This document shows positions 28,004 to 36,512 of a stretch of 64,000 nt of DNA, piece after piece. This stretch comes from Phyllobacterium zundukense (GTDB lineage: Bacteria > Pseudomonadota > Alphaproteobacteria > Rhizobiales > Rhizobiaceae). How positions within the stretch are numbered: the stretch's first letter is position 1; every line of letters begins with the position of its first letter. The position numbers and the translations under genes are program-made. The stretch is taken from positions 310,001 through 374,000 of the forward strand of contig NZ_CP104973.1 in the NCBI RefSeq assembly GCF_025452195.1. Direction: 5' to 3'. Under the pieces are notes generated by a model. It searched no databases, was not told the origin of the DNA, and was given only the letters and a program-made list of their open reading frames with translations.

Positions 28004-29296
28004 CTACAGGTTCAACCGGATTGCAACGGAATTGCCATGGGCATCGAGGCCCTCTGCACGCGCAAGTTCGATCGCTGCCGGACCCAGGGCGCGCAACTGC
28101 TCCACACCCAATTTCAGGATCGAGGTTCGCTTCACATAGTCGAGCACCGAAAGACCGGAAGAAAATCGCGCCGAGCGTGCCGTGGGCAAAACATGATTTG
28201 AGCCGCCCACGTAATCGCCGATCACCTCCGGTGTGTAACGTCCAAGGAAGATCGCCCCCGCGTTGCGAACACCTGCCAGCAGTATTTCGGGGTCGGCAGT
28301 CGCGATCTCGAGATGCTCGGCAGCGATCCGGTTAACGAGCGGCAGCGCCGATAATAGGTCGGATACCAGAATAATGGCACCATAATCGCGCCAGCTAGCG
28401 CTTGCGGCCTCGGCTCGCGGCAATGTCAGTAGCTGGCGTTCCACAGCGGCGATGACCGCGTTACCCAAGGCCTCGTCGTCAGTGATCAGGATAGACTGTG
28501 CGGCACTATCGTGTTCCGCCTGCGCCAAAAGGTCAGCTGCGATCCAGTCCGGATCATTGTCGCTGTCAGCCACAATCAAAACTTCCGACGGACCCGCAAT
28601 CATGTCGATGCCGACCTTGCCGAACACGCGGCGCTTGGCGGCTGCCACATAGGCATTGCCAGGACCTATGATCTTGGCGACCGGCTCAATTGTTTCAGTG
28701 CCATAAGCGAGCGCCGCAATGGCCTGTGCGCCGCCAACGCGGTAGATTTCCGAGACGCCGGCAAGCCGGGCTGCAACCAGCACGAGCGGATTGAGCTTGC
28801 CGTCAGGCGACGGTACAACCATGACGATACGTTCGACGCCGGCGACCTGAGCCGGAACAGCGTTCATAAGCACGGAACTCGGATAGCTCGCCGTGCCGCC
28901 CGGAACATAGAGCCCGACCGACTCGACTGCCGTCCAACGCGAGCCGAGCTCGACACCCAACGCGTCTGTGTAACGATCATCCTGCGGCATCTGCCGCGCG
29001 TGATGCGAATGAATGCGATTGCGCGCCAATTTCAGTGCTTCGACCGTTTGTATTGGCGCGGATGCTACGGCAGCGTCGATCTCGGCCGAGGTGATCGCAA
29101 TGCCGTGTTGCACAAGATCGATCCGGTCGAAGCGTAGCGAATAGTCAATCAGTGCGGCGTCGCCCTCGGTGCGGACGCGATGAATTATATCGGCAACAGC
29201 GCGGTCCACGTCCTCAGAAACCTCACGCTTGGTAGCGAGAAATGCAGAAAACCGCGATTCAAAATCGGGTTCGGACTGTCTCAGCACAAATGCCAC
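28004..29296 (-). CDS. hisD: Histidinol dehydrogenase
   Basis: This 430-residue enzyme catalyses the last two steps of histidine synthesis, oxidising L-histidinol to L-histidine with two NAD. Signature blocks are [28 protein letters not shown], the catalytic/zinc region [13 protein letters not shown] and [16 protein letters not shown] chose the GTG at 29296 because AGGAG lies 8 bases upstream. The GTG three codons earlier would overlap that ribosome-binding site. Confidence 0.95.
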   Translation of the reverse strand: MAFVLRQSEPDFESRFSAFLATKREVSEDVDRAVADIIHRVRTEGDAALIDYSLRFDRIDLVQHGIAITSAEIDAAVASAPIQTVEALKLARNRIHSHHARQMPQDDRYTDALGVELGSRWTAVESVGLYVPGGTASYPSSVLMNAVPAQVAGVERIVMVVPSPDGKLNPLVLVAARLAGVSEIYRVGGAQAIAALAYGTETIEPVAKIIGPGNAYVAAAKRRVFGKVGIDMIAGPSEVLIVADSDNDPDWIAADLLAQAEHDSAAQSILITDDEALGNAVIAAVERQLLTLPRAEAASASWRDYGAIILVSDLLSALPLVNRIAAEHLEIATADPEILLAGVRNAGAIFLGRYTPEVIGDYVGGSNHVLPTARSARFSSGLSVLDYVKRTSILKLGVEQLRALGPAAIELARAEGLDAHGNSVAIRLNL

Positions 29297-29308
29297 GCTA
29301 ATCACTCC

Positions 29309-29746
29309 TCAGACTTCGTGTTCCGGTTTGAACGTGGTTTGCCAAGCAGGACCGAGATCGGTCAACTGCGCCTCAATGGCTTCCACTTCCAGCCGCAGCG
29401 CCTTATTGGCGGCGAAGGTCAACTCGACGATGCCGGAAGGGGCGTCCGACACGATAAAATGGATTGCAAGAAGCGACAGGACATCGTCCTTGCGCTGGTG
29501 ATCAATGCCGGTCGCCTTGACGCTATATATGCGATCAAAAAGCAATGCTGCGCGGCGACGTTCAAAGCTACGGCGGCGCTTGCCATCGGCAGCCTGTTCC
29601 CAGACAAACCGGTTAACGTCAAGAACAAGTTTCTTTTCAGCGACCAGATATTCAATGTCGCTAACTTTCAACACAGAATCCTGCAGATGCGCGGACAGGA
29701 TCTGCAGATCTTCCTCATCAAGCGCGATGAGTTTGAGAGTGTCCAT
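29309..29746 (-). CDS. DUF2948 family protein
   Basis: This 145-residue cytoplasmic protein of unknown function starts MDTLKLIALDEEDLQILSAH and has the conserved blocks FVWEQAADGKRRRSFERRRAALLF and LSLLAIHF. It is found between murA and hisD in many Rhizobiales, which is the case here (12 bases before hisD). ATG at 29746 has an AGGGAAG site, and an upstream in-frame start has none. Confidence 0.9.
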   Translation of the reverse strand: MDTLKLIALDEEDLQILSAHLQDSVLKVSDIEYLVAEKKLVLDVNRFVWEQAADGKRRRSFERRRAALLFDRIYSVKATGIDHQRKDDVLSLLAIHFIVSDAPSGIVELTFAANKALRLEVEAIEAQLTDLGPAWQTTFKPEHEV

Positions 29747-29879
29747 GTCTTCCCTTTGCAAAATTGAGCGAGATCGCAATGCCGGGCCGACATCACGATA
29801 TCCTTTCCTGTTAGAGGAAAGTGCAGGGAAATGGAATTATGCGTTACGCAGAATCTGTGATGACACCACGAAAGTAAGA

Positions 29880-31169
29880 TCAGTCACTGATACGCTCGAC
29901 AACTGCGCCGCAGCGCGTCAGCTTTTCCTCGAGGCGTTCGAAACCGCGATCGAGATGGTAGACGCGGTTGACGATTGTGTCGCCCTCGGCGGCAAGTCCA
30001 GCAATGACCAGCGAGACCGAGGCCCGCAAATCGGTCGCCATCACAGGTGCGCCCTTCAGCCGTTCGACACCTTCGATCTTCGCTGTCTGGCCCGATAGTG
30101 AAATCTTGGCTCCAAGCCGCGCCAACTCCTGCACGTGCATGAAGCGGTTTTCAAAGATAGTCTCCGTGATGTGGGACGTGCCCTTCGCCTTGGTCATCAG
30201 GCCCATGAATTGCGCTTGAAGATCCGTCGGGAATCCTGGGAACGGCTGAGTCGTCACATCAACCGGCATGATGCCATGGCCGTTGCGGACAACACGCAGG
30301 CCCGAATTGGTTTCGGAGATTTCCGCTCCGGCCTGACCGAGCGTGGTCAAGGCCGCGCTGAGCAAACTGGCATCGGCGCCTTCGAGTATGACGTCACCAC
30401 CGGTCATGGCGACAGCCATGGCATAGGTGCCGGTCTCGATTCGATCTGGAATGACGCGAACGCGTGCTCCGGAAAGGCTCACGACACCTTCGATCGTGAT
30501 TGTCGGCGTGCCTGCACCGCTGACCTTCGCCCCCATGGCATTGAGACAGTCAGCCAGGTTGACAACTTCGGGTTCCTGTGCGGCGTTTTCGAGGACCGTC
30601 TCGCCCTTAGCCAGAGTCGCGGCCATCATCAATACATGGGTCGCGCCAACCGAAACTTTCGGGAACACGTAGCGGGTACCGACAAGACCGCCCTTGGCAC
30701 TGGCCTTGACATAACCATTCTCGATCTCGATATCTGCGCCAAGCGCGCGCAGGCCATCGATAAACAGATCCACCGGACGCGTGCCGATGGCACAGCCGCC
30801 TGGCAGCGAGACCGTAGCCACCCCCATCCGCGCAAGAAGCGGGCCAACGACCCAGAAGCTTGCACGCATCTTGGAAACGAGTTCATAGGGCGCCATCGTA
30901 TCGACGATATTGCGCGCCGTGAAATGGATGGTGCGTGAATATGCGCCGTCCTGGCGTTCGCGGCGACCATTGACGGAATAGTCGACACCATGATTGCCGA
31001 GAATACGGATTAATTGTTCAACGTCGGCGAGATGAGGAACGTTTTCCAGCGTCAGTGTATCGTCCGTCAGGAGCGATGCGATCATCAACGGCAAGGCCGC
31101 ATTCTTGGCACCCGAAATCGGAATGACGCCATTGAGCTTGTTACCGCCAACAATCTTGATGCGATCCAT
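29880..31169 (-). CDS. murA: UDP-N-acetylglucosamine 1-carboxyvinyltransferase
   Basis: This 429-residue MurA transfers enolpyruvate from PEP to UDP-GlcNAc, the first committed step of peptidoglycan synthesis. It has K22 in [10 protein letters not shown], the fosfomycin-target cysteine C126 in [13 protein letters not shown], and the C-terminal [16 protein letters not shown] with [11 protein letters not shown]. Length and motifs are complete. It leads the - strand block followed by DUF2948 and hisD. Confidence 0.96.
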   Translation of the reverse strand: MDRIKIVGGNKLNGVIPISGAKNAALPLMIASLLTDDTLTLENVPHLADVEQLIRILGNHGVDYSVNGRRERQDGAYSRTIHFTARNIVDTMAPYELVSKMRASFWVVGPLLARMGVATVSLPGGCAIGTRPVDLFIDGLRALGADIEIENGYVKASAKGGLVGTRYVFPKVSVGATHVLMMAATLAKGETVLENAAQEPEVVNLADCLNAMGAKVSGAGTPTITIEGVVSLSGARVRVIPDRIETGTYAMAVAMTGGDVILEGADASLLSAALTTLGQAGAEISETNSGLRVVRNGHGIMPVDVTTQPFPGFPTDLQAQFMGLMTKAKGTSHITETIFENRFMHVQELARLGAKISLSGQTAKIEGVERLKGAPVMATDLRASVSLVIAGLAAEGDTIVNRVYHLDRGFERLEEKLTRCGAVVERISD

Positions 31170-31286
31170 ATTGTGTCACTTTCGCGGGAACGTACCCGTC
31201 CTGTCGTTGAGACTCTTTGCAGAGCCGGTTGCTGTAAACCATCACACGAAATGGTTCAAGAAAGGCTTATGACCTGTTTGGGCCAT

Positions 31287-31481
31287 TCATGATTCCTCTT
31301 GGGAGGAATCGGAAGGCTTTTCGGTTGCGGCGACAATGCCCTCGTCGCGTTCATCGGCGCTACCCGCCCGGCGCGAACGTGATTGCTGTTTTCGCCTTGC
31401 CAGATTCGCTCGCAATTGTTCGGACCGTCGCTTCTCACGGTCAATTTGTTGGGAATTCGGGTTTTTCGACGGCGAAGTCAT
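31287..31481 (-). CDS. Small basic hypothetical protein upstream of murA
   Basis: This 64-residue, very hydrophilic protein has a strongly basic core (REKRRSEQLRANLARRKQQSRSRR) and an acidic C-terminus. It has no membrane segment or cysteine. Similar short proteins with a REKR...LRANLxRRK pattern seem familiar from rhizobia, but I cannot name a family. Its position about 120 bases before murA on the same strand supports a real gene. The ribosome-binding site is weak. Confidence 0.55.
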   Translation of the reverse strand: MTSPSKNPNSQQIDREKRRSEQLRANLARRKQQSRSRRAGSADERDEGIVAATEKPSDSSQEES

Positions 31482-31719
31482 GTCGTGTCACATATATTCC
31501 AGATGGGTTTCATGCCATTTTATACCCAACGAGTCATCACTTTTGCCGCGTATACATAATTTGGCCCAGAGATTACGATTGCTTGCTTGCGATTTAAGCA
31601 ATGATATGGCAGAAGTCCGCCGCGTTCGCAAATCGGCTGCAACTCATGTAGAGCACTTCGTTACGAGGTGGTATACGGGAAACGAGGCCATGGTGGCGAT
31701 CCGCAAGTGACATGGAAAC

Positions 31720-31794
31720 GCTGTTGTAGCTCAGTGGTAGAGCGCGTCATTGGTAATGACGAGGTCGGGAGTTCAATCCTCCCCAGCAGCACCA
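31720..31794 (+). tRNA. tRNA-Thr (GGT)
   Basis: A 75-base cloverleaf has acceptor stem GCTGTTG/CAGCAGC, D-arm GCTCAGTGGTAGAGC, anticodon stem CGTCA/TGACG with loop TTGGTAA (anticodon GGT), T-loop TTCAATC and an encoded CCA. Its 3' 22 bases overlap, antisense, the end of the PfkB-family kinase gene. Confidence 0.96.
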
Positions 31795-32714
31795 TCCCCG
31801 CTTCTAGCAAGTTCGATACGAGCTGTGAGTGTTGCTAGTTCATCGCGGCTAGGTAAAGCCGTAAACGCACCCCGACGTTGTGCGGTCAGTGCAGCGGCGC
31901 TTTGAGCGAGATTGATGGCGGTCTCCTGGCCCAATCCCATCGCAAGCTCCGCTGCAACTACGCCGCAAAAAGTGTCGCCACAACCGGTCGTGTCAATCGC
32001 ACCGATTCGTACGGCTGGATAATGGCGAATCGTTCCTTCACGATCAAATGTGAGGCACCCGCCTGCTCCAAGAGTGATAATCGCCACGGATGCACCGAGC
32101 TGGCATAGAGCTGCAGCAGCGTCGGTTGGGTCGGAAAATCCGGTGATTTCCCTCGCCTCGCCGCGATTTGTGACGACAATATCGCACAACGGCAGGATCG
32201 GCCTGACTTCCCACCAAAGCGGCGCAGGATTGAATAATGTTGTTGCGCCGCGGGCAGTTGCTGTCCCGAGAGCGGCCCGGGTACTGGCTTGTGTAAGGTT
32301 GCCTTGCAGCACCACGACATCGCCCGCGTTCGTGTTCGCGGCAAAGCTTTCTGCCATTTCAACAGTCAATGCAGCCGCGCAACTCCCGGCACTCACTATG
32401 CTATTCTCCCCGTCGGGCAGCACCATTAAGAGAGAGAAATCGCTCGAATAGGGAACGCGGTGCAGTTCGAGTTCGGATATGCCCTCGGAAGCCAATGCCG
32501 CCGCGATTTGTACGCCTTGCGCGTCGTGCCCAACGGCGGCATGGAAGATGACCTGCACACCAGTACGCGCGGCGGTAACCGCCTGATTGAGGCCTTTACC
32601 ACCCGGTGCGCTACCGGCGTCGTCACCGAGAAGCGTTTCACCCTTTTCCGGCAAGCGCGGCATCTGGAGCGTCAAATCGACGCCCGCATTGCCGAGAACG
32701 AGCACACGCCCCAC
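31773..32714 (-). CDS. PfkB/ribokinase-family sugar kinase
   Basis: This 313-residue kinase has the two PfkB signatures: GSAPGGKGLNQAVTAARTG near the N-terminus and AIDTTGCGDTFCGVVAAEL with the catalytic Asp near the C-terminus. It phosphorylates a sugar or nucleoside. Ribose is the family prototype, but the context points to something less common. I chose the GTG at 32714, 5 bases after the btpA-like stop and with GGAG upstream. A longer ATG reading would run 70 bases into that gene. The last codons are encoded opposite the 3' end of tRNA-Thr, suggesting a drifted stop. Confidence 0.85.
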   Translation of the reverse strand: MGRVLVLGNAGVDLTLQMPRLPEKGETLLGDDAGSAPGGKGLNQAVTAARTGVQVIFHAAVGHDAQGVQIAAALASEGISELELHRVPYSSDFSLLMVLPDGENSIVSAGSCAAALTVEMAESFAANTNAGDVVVLQGNLTQASTRAALGTATARGATTLFNPAPLWWEVRPILPLCDIVVTNRGEAREITGFSDPTDAAAALCQLGASVAIITLGAGGCLTFDREGTIRHYPAVRIGAIDTTGCGDTFCGVVAAELAMGLGQETAINLAQSAAALTAQRRGAFTALPSRDELATLTARIELARSGDGAAGED

Positions 32715-32719
32715 GATTG

Positions 32720-33571
32720 TCAGCTCCGCGCTTTCTTGACAGCTTGCATGAATACCTGCAGCCGATCCGGATCGACCGGGTTCCACCACGCGCCCTCGTG
32801 TTTGAGGTAACTTGCAACAATTACCGCATCTGCAACAGTAAAAATGTCGCCAATATTATCCGGTGTAACACCGGAACCAACGGCGACCGGTAACGACGTA
32901 CCGGACGCAATTGTCTGCAGTTCATCCATCGTTGCACTATCGCCCGTGCGCTGGCCCGTGGCGATGGCCACATCGGCATCGAAAAATTCATTGTCGCGTG
33001 CAAGTTCAGTGATGGTGCGGTCGCCAGTGATAGCATGAGCGCCGTGCTTCACATGCACATCGGCAAAGATGCGAACGGATTTAGCGCGCAGCCACGCCCG
33101 ATAGCGCGCTGCCTCGCCTGCAGGTCCGTCGATCAGACCTTCATTGGCGACATAGGCGTTCGACCATTGGTTAACGCGAACGAACGCTGCACCAGCAGCC
33201 TTGGCTACCGCCAGCGCCTGAACCGCTCCGTTGGCTAAAACGTTGACGCCGATCGGGAGGCCGCTATGACGGCGAACAGCATCCGTCATGACTGCCATGG
33301 CAGCAGCGGTTTCCGGACCAAGGCAATCCGGCTTGGCAAAAGGGATGTCGCCGTGGTTCTCGACAATCAGGCCATCCACACCGCCGACCTTGTAACGCCC
33401 GGCTTCCGCCACGGCGAAGGCAACAACGTCCTCCATCGGCTCTCCATCATAATTCGGAGAACCCGGCAGCGGCAGCGAATGGATCACGCCGATGACGGTC
33501 TTGCGCCGGCCGAAGATTTCCTGGATGGCGTTCGGCTTGGCGCGATAGATGGACTTGGGTTGAGAGGTCAT
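32720..33571 (-). CDS. BtpA/SgcQ family protein
   Basis: This 283-residue TIM-barrel-like protein of the BtpA family starts with TVIGVIHSLPLPGSPNY. It has GVDGLIVENHGDIPF, ADVHVKHGAHAITGDRTI, AVIVASYLKHEGAWWNPVD and VAVGSGVTPDNI. BtpA was linked to photosystem I stability in cyanobacteria and SgcQ to a cryptic sugar operon. In heterotrophs the reaction is unknown. Flanking by a kinase and a GntR repressor suggests a catabolic enzyme, perhaps an isomerase or lyase acting on a phosphorylated sugar. Confidence 0.85.
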   Translation of the reverse strand: MTSQPKSIYRAKPNAIQEIFGRRKTVIGVIHSLPLPGSPNYDGEPMEDVVAFAVAEAGRYKVGGVDGLIVENHGDIPFAKPDCLGPETAAAMAVMTDAVRRHSGLPIGVNVLANGAVQALAVAKAAGAAFVRVNQWSNAYVANEGLIDGPAGEAARYRAWLRAKSVRIFADVHVKHGAHAITGDRTITELARDNEFFDADVAIATGQRTGDSATMDELQTIASGTSLPVAVGSGVTPDNIGDIFTVADAVIVASYLKHEGAWWNPVDPDRLQVFMQAVKKARS

Positions 33572-33617
33572 GGTGATGCTTTCTACATGGGATTAAAGCG
33601 GGGACGTTCCGTCGTTG

Positions 33618-34370
33618 TTATGAACGGGCGAGACCAACCTGGAAGCTGTATCGATCCGCCCGATAGTGCAGGACGACATATTCGACGGGCTGCCTTGCCG
33701 AATTCCACGACGTGCGATGGCAAACCAGAACCGCGGCCGGTTGTTTTAGTCCGAGGCTTCTAGCGGTAGTGACATCGGCAATGGCCCCTTCGGTTCGTTC
33801 TTGGCCGCCAGTCAGCGCAACGCCCGCTGACTCTTTGAGCCAGCCATAAAGTGAGCTGCTATCCAGAACTTCAACGGTGGGCAAGCCAGAGCGCTCGAAT
33901 GCCACAGGAGCGAGATAAGTCAGCGATGTCGCCATCGGGCTTTCATCCGCCAGCAAGATGCGATCTATCTCCAGTACTGGAGAATTATTGGCAATTTTCA
34001 ACTCTGTCGCCACAAATTCACTCGCCAGCGTAAGTTTCAGTGATCGTGTTCGATAACTGGGCTTCAGGCCCCTCACCGCCATGTCTTCGGAAAAAGATGA
34101 GAGACGATTTAGCGGTCGTTCGATGCGCGGTTCAATGACAATCGAACCGCGACCCGACTTACGGCTTATCAATCCTTCCGCCTCCAGAAAGTCGAGCGCC
34201 GCACGCGATGTCGTGCGACTCACGCCGAAACGGCGGTTTAGCTCGGTTTCACCCGGCAACGCTTCGCCCGGCTTGAACGCACCCTCGTCGATAGCCTGCC
34301 GCAACCGCTCGGCGATCTGCGACCACATCGGCGCTGCTCCACCCACGAGTTGTTTTTCATGCCACATCAT
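33618..34370 (-). CDS. GntR-family regulator with UTRA domain (HutC subfamily)
   Basis: This 250-residue protein has an N-terminal winged helix (about residues 12-80: IAERLRQAIDEGAF, RRFGVSRTTSRAALDFLEAEGLI split by helices) and a UTRA effector domain (YRTRSLKLTLASEFVATELKI, VLVCHRTSW). UTRA regulators bind small metabolites and release DNA. It heads the operon with the BtpA-like and PfkB genes and probably represses it in response to their substrate. Confidence 0.88.
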   Translation of the reverse strand: MMWHEKQLVGGAAPMWSQIAERLRQAIDEGAFKPGEALPGETELNRRFGVSRTTSRAALDFLEAEGLISRKSGRGSIVIEPRIERPLNRLSSFSEDMAVRGLKPSYRTRSLKLTLASEFVATELKIANNSPVLEIDRILLADESPMATSLTYLAPVAFERSGLPTVEVLDSSSLYGWLKESAGVALTGGQERTEGAIADVTTARSLGLKQPAAVLVCHRTSWNSARQPVEYVVLHYRADRYSFQVGLARS

Positions 34371-34382
34371 GTGCGAAATGAT

Positions 34383-34392
34383 ATGACGTCAT
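34383..34392. promoter_or_regulatory. Candidate GntR operator (ATGACGTCAT)
   Basis: A perfect 10-base palindrome begins 13 bases upstream of the GntR start codon, in the right place for autoregulation. Isolated TGACGTCA octamers also occur by chance within murA and the TIM-barrel gene, so the sequence alone is weak evidence. Confidence 0.4.
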
Positions 34393-34432
34393 GACATTTA
34401 GATCAAGCGCTTCCTGTTCACTTATCGTTGTC

Positions 34433-35335
34433 TCAGCCAAATCTCTCCAATTCCTGCTTGAAACGCTCCACTAGCCACGACCCGGCAGGTCCGAGGGGAC
34501 TGTCCACCTGATAGAGTGCCAACAGAGGATAGGCCGCTTCCGGATAGGGTTCGAGATCGAGGAGCACCAGCCTTCCTTCAGCGAGATCATCTTTTACCAT
34601 CCACTTCGGCAAACCGCCCCAGCCCAGGCCGGCCAACATCAAGTCGTGTTTGGTGCTCACATCCGTTAGCCGCCAGGTCTTGTACGCGAACACGCCAAAA
34701 TCCCGCCCCTTCGTTTGCTCGCTCAGATCGGTGATCACGAGCTGGATATGGTCACGAATGTAGGAGAGCGGTACAGGGCCTTCATAGAGGGCCAACGGGT
34801 GATCGGGGGCGGCAACGGGTGTCATGGCCGTCTGCCCCACTTGAACCAATACAAGTTCGTCGTGGACTTGCATCGGGGGGCCGCCAATGCCGAAATCCGC
34901 TTGCCGTTTCAGAACAAGGTCCCAGACCATCCCGAGTGCGCCGACGTGCAATCGCAGGCTGACAGTCGGGAATTGAGTCTGAAACGCCTTTAGTACGCAT
35001 GTCAGTACCGGCGATGGCAGCGAAACGTCAACAGCCACAGCCACTTCGGCCTCCAGTCCATGCTTGAGACCTTCTGCCCGGGATCTCATGCCCTGCAAGA
35101 CGGAAACCATCCGCCGTGCATCTTCCAGCATCGCCTTTCCCGCTTCGGTCAGGCGCGGCTCGCGTGTCCCGCCGCGCTCGAAGAGCTGCAGCTCAAGCTG
35201 GGCTTCCAGATTGGCAATCGTGTAGCTGACAACTGATTGCGAACGGTTGAGACGTCGCGCCGCCGCCGAGAAGCTTCCCGTCTCCGCTACAGCAACAAAG
35301 ACCTGAAGTTGGTCAAGAGTAGGGTTGGGTTGCAT
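34433..35335 (-). CDS. LysR-family transcriptional regulator
   Basis: This 300-residue regulator has an N-terminal winged helix (DQLQVFVAVAETGSFSAAARRLNRSQSVVSYTI, read as two helices) and a periplasmic-binding-like effector domain. It is divergent from the azoreductase gene, the classical layout for a LysR activator and its target. ATG at 35335 was chosen over GTG two codons upstream because of an AGG-type site. Confidence 0.88.
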   Translation of the reverse strand: MQPNPTLDQLQVFVAVAETGSFSAAARRLNRSQSVVSYTIANLEAQLELQLFERGGTREPRLTEAGKAMLEDARRMVSVLQGMRSRAEGLKHGLEAEVAVAVDVSLPSPVLTCVLKAFQTQFPTVSLRLHVGALGMVWDLVLKRQADFGIGGPPMQVHDELVLVQVGQTAMTPVAAPDHPLALYEGPVPLSYIRDHIQLVITDLSEQTKGRDFGVFAYKTWRLTDVSTKHDLMLAGLGWGGLPKWMVKDDLAEGRLVLLDLEPYPEAAYPLLALYQVDSPLGPAGSWLVERFKQELERFG

Positions 35336-35344
35336 CGCCACACC

Positions 35345-35374
35345 TATCGATCGTTTAGATGGATTTGATCGATA
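35345..35374. promoter_or_regulatory. Candidate LysR binding site, TATCGATC-N14-GATCGATA
   Basis: Perfect 8-base arms (35345-35352 and 35367-35374) are separated by 14 bases, just upstream of the lysR start and about 90 bases before azoR. The position and symmetry fit the regulatory site of a divergent LysR regulator. Confidence 0.6.
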
Positions 35375-35464
35375 TTTTCCCAGTTTTCTAAATGGATGTC
35401 GAGAACCAAATTACAGCAATGAGATTGTTCTCACCGAGACAAATCAACTGAAGGAACTTAGGCT

Positions 35465-36082
35465 ATGTCTTCCATACTTCTCGTTACATCCAGCCCACGT
35501 GGCGCTGCCTCCCATTCGACACGCGTCGCAACGGAACTCGCCAACAAGCTGCAGGCGAAAACGCCTGGTGCGAAGATCGTTACCCGCGACCTCGCGAACA
35601 ACCCGCTTCCCCATATTGATGCTGACTACGCTTCGGGCATCTACACACCCGTCGAGTCCCGTTCTGTCCAACAACAAAATGTTGTCGGCGTATCCGACGC
35701 GGTTGTAGACGAACTCTTCGCTGCTGATGCCGTCGTCATCTCTACTGGCATGATCAACTTCAACATCTCGTCGACGCTCAAGGCCTGGATTGACCATATT
35801 GCCCGTGCCGGCAGGACGTTCAGCTATGGCGCCGAGGGCCCGAAAGGTCTTGTAACTGGTAAGAAAGTATATGTAGTGATCGCATCTGGTGGTGTTTATT
35901 CGGATGGTCCAGCCGCTGCCTTCGATCATGCGACCCCTTATCTGAAGACAGCACTCGGTTTTCTCGGCATGACCGATGTCGAGGTAATTCGCATCGAAGG
36001 TGTAGCAATGGGTCCAGAAGCCGAAGAGAAAGCTATTTCGTCGGCCCTCGATCACACCAATGATCTGGCGCTCGCCGCCTAA
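35465..36082 (+). CDS. azoR: FMN-dependent NADH-azoreductase
   Basis: This 205-residue flavodoxin-fold enzyme reduces quinones and azo compounds with NADH. Signature blocks are the FMN phosphate loop LVTSSPRGAASHSTRVA, DAVVISTGMINFNISSTLKAWID, AGRTFSYGAEGPKGLV and VIASGGVYSD. It is monocistronic, followed by a strong terminator, and is divergent from a LysR regulator that probably activates it under quinone or electrophile stress. Confidence 0.93.
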   Translation: MSSILLVTSSPRGAASHSTRVATELANKLQAKTPGAKIVTRDLANNPLPHIDADYASGIYTPVESRSVQQQNVVGVSDAVVDELFAADAVVISTGMINFNISSTLKAWIDHIARAGRTFSYGAEGPKGLVTGKKVYVVIASGGVYSDGPAAAFDHATPYLKTALGFLGMTDVEVIRIEGVAMGPEAEEKAISSALDHTNDLALAA

Positions 36083-36100
36083 GGGTTTGCGCCGGACGTG

Positions 36101-36129
36101 AAAGAGGCGGGCTTCGGCCCGCCTCTTTT
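36101..36129. terminator. Rho-independent terminator after azoR
   Basis: AAAGAGGCGGGC and GCCCGCCTCTTTT form a 12-bp stem with a TTCG tetraloop, ending in a T-run. The A-run on the left makes it usable from both directions, including for the small gene converging from the - strand. Confidence 0.93.
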
Positions 36130-36153
36130 CGTTTGTCAACTTGGTGGCTGCGA

Positions 36154-36339
36154 TTAACCGTGCCTGTTCCTTTCGGCTTCATCAAGCCGTCTGAGCTGAT
36201 CAAGAAGGCTTTCAGGAACTGTCTCGTCGACCTTATATATCCCTGCAGCACGAATTGCCGATCTGTAGGACGACTGGGATATTTGTCGTCGCAAAATTCT
36301 TGAAAGTTCTTTTTCGTTGGGCCGGTTAATGCCGTCCAT
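36154..36339 (-). CDS. Small protein with a NepR-like C-terminal helix
   Basis: This 61-residue protein ends with DETVPESLLDQLRRLDEAER. That closely resembles the second helix of NepR anti-sigma factors, whose pattern is E-x-(I/V)P-x2-hh-x-LL-x2-LD-x-AE. The N-terminal half (NRPNEKELSRILRRQI) is basic and matches less well. NepR binds the general-stress sigma factor EcfG and is itself bound by phosphorylated PhyR. Neither partner gene is visible here. The length fits NepR, and an EcfG-like promoter precedes the gene, which strengthens the call. It could instead be an unrelated small helical protein. Confidence 0.5.
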   Translation of the reverse strand: MDGINRPNEKELSRILRRQISQSSYRSAIRAAGIYKVDETVPESLLDQLRRLDEAERNRHG

Positions 36340-36372
36340 CGTTGCTTAAACTCCAACTTCCTTCGTAGACTA

Positions 36373-36398
36373 AACCCATTCACTACGAACAAGGTTCC
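36373..36398 (-). promoter_or_regulatory. EcfG-type (general stress sigma) promoter candidate
   Basis: On the - strand, GGAAC (36398-36394) is followed after 17 bases by GGTT, one mismatch from the alphaproteobacterial EcfG consensus GGAAC-N16/17-CGTT. It lies about 35 bases before the NepR-like start codon. Confidence 0.5.
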
Positions 36399-36512
36399 CT
36401 TTTTCGGGCCTAGAGCCGTCTAAAGCAATGTGTCGCTGCGACGCAGTCTTTAGTCTTAGACAGTCTTCCGATCCGCACAGCCGCTGAAAGAAGAAATCAA
36501 GGAAAGTAGCGT

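Noticed and set aside
31604..31708. 34-codon frame before tRNA-Thr
   Set aside because: There is no ribosome-binding site or similarity. It is compatible with chance in promoter DNA.
35444..36139. 231-codon frame antisense to azoR
   Set aside because: It spans the azoR gene and its terminator hairpin, which a real gene would not contain as coding sequence.
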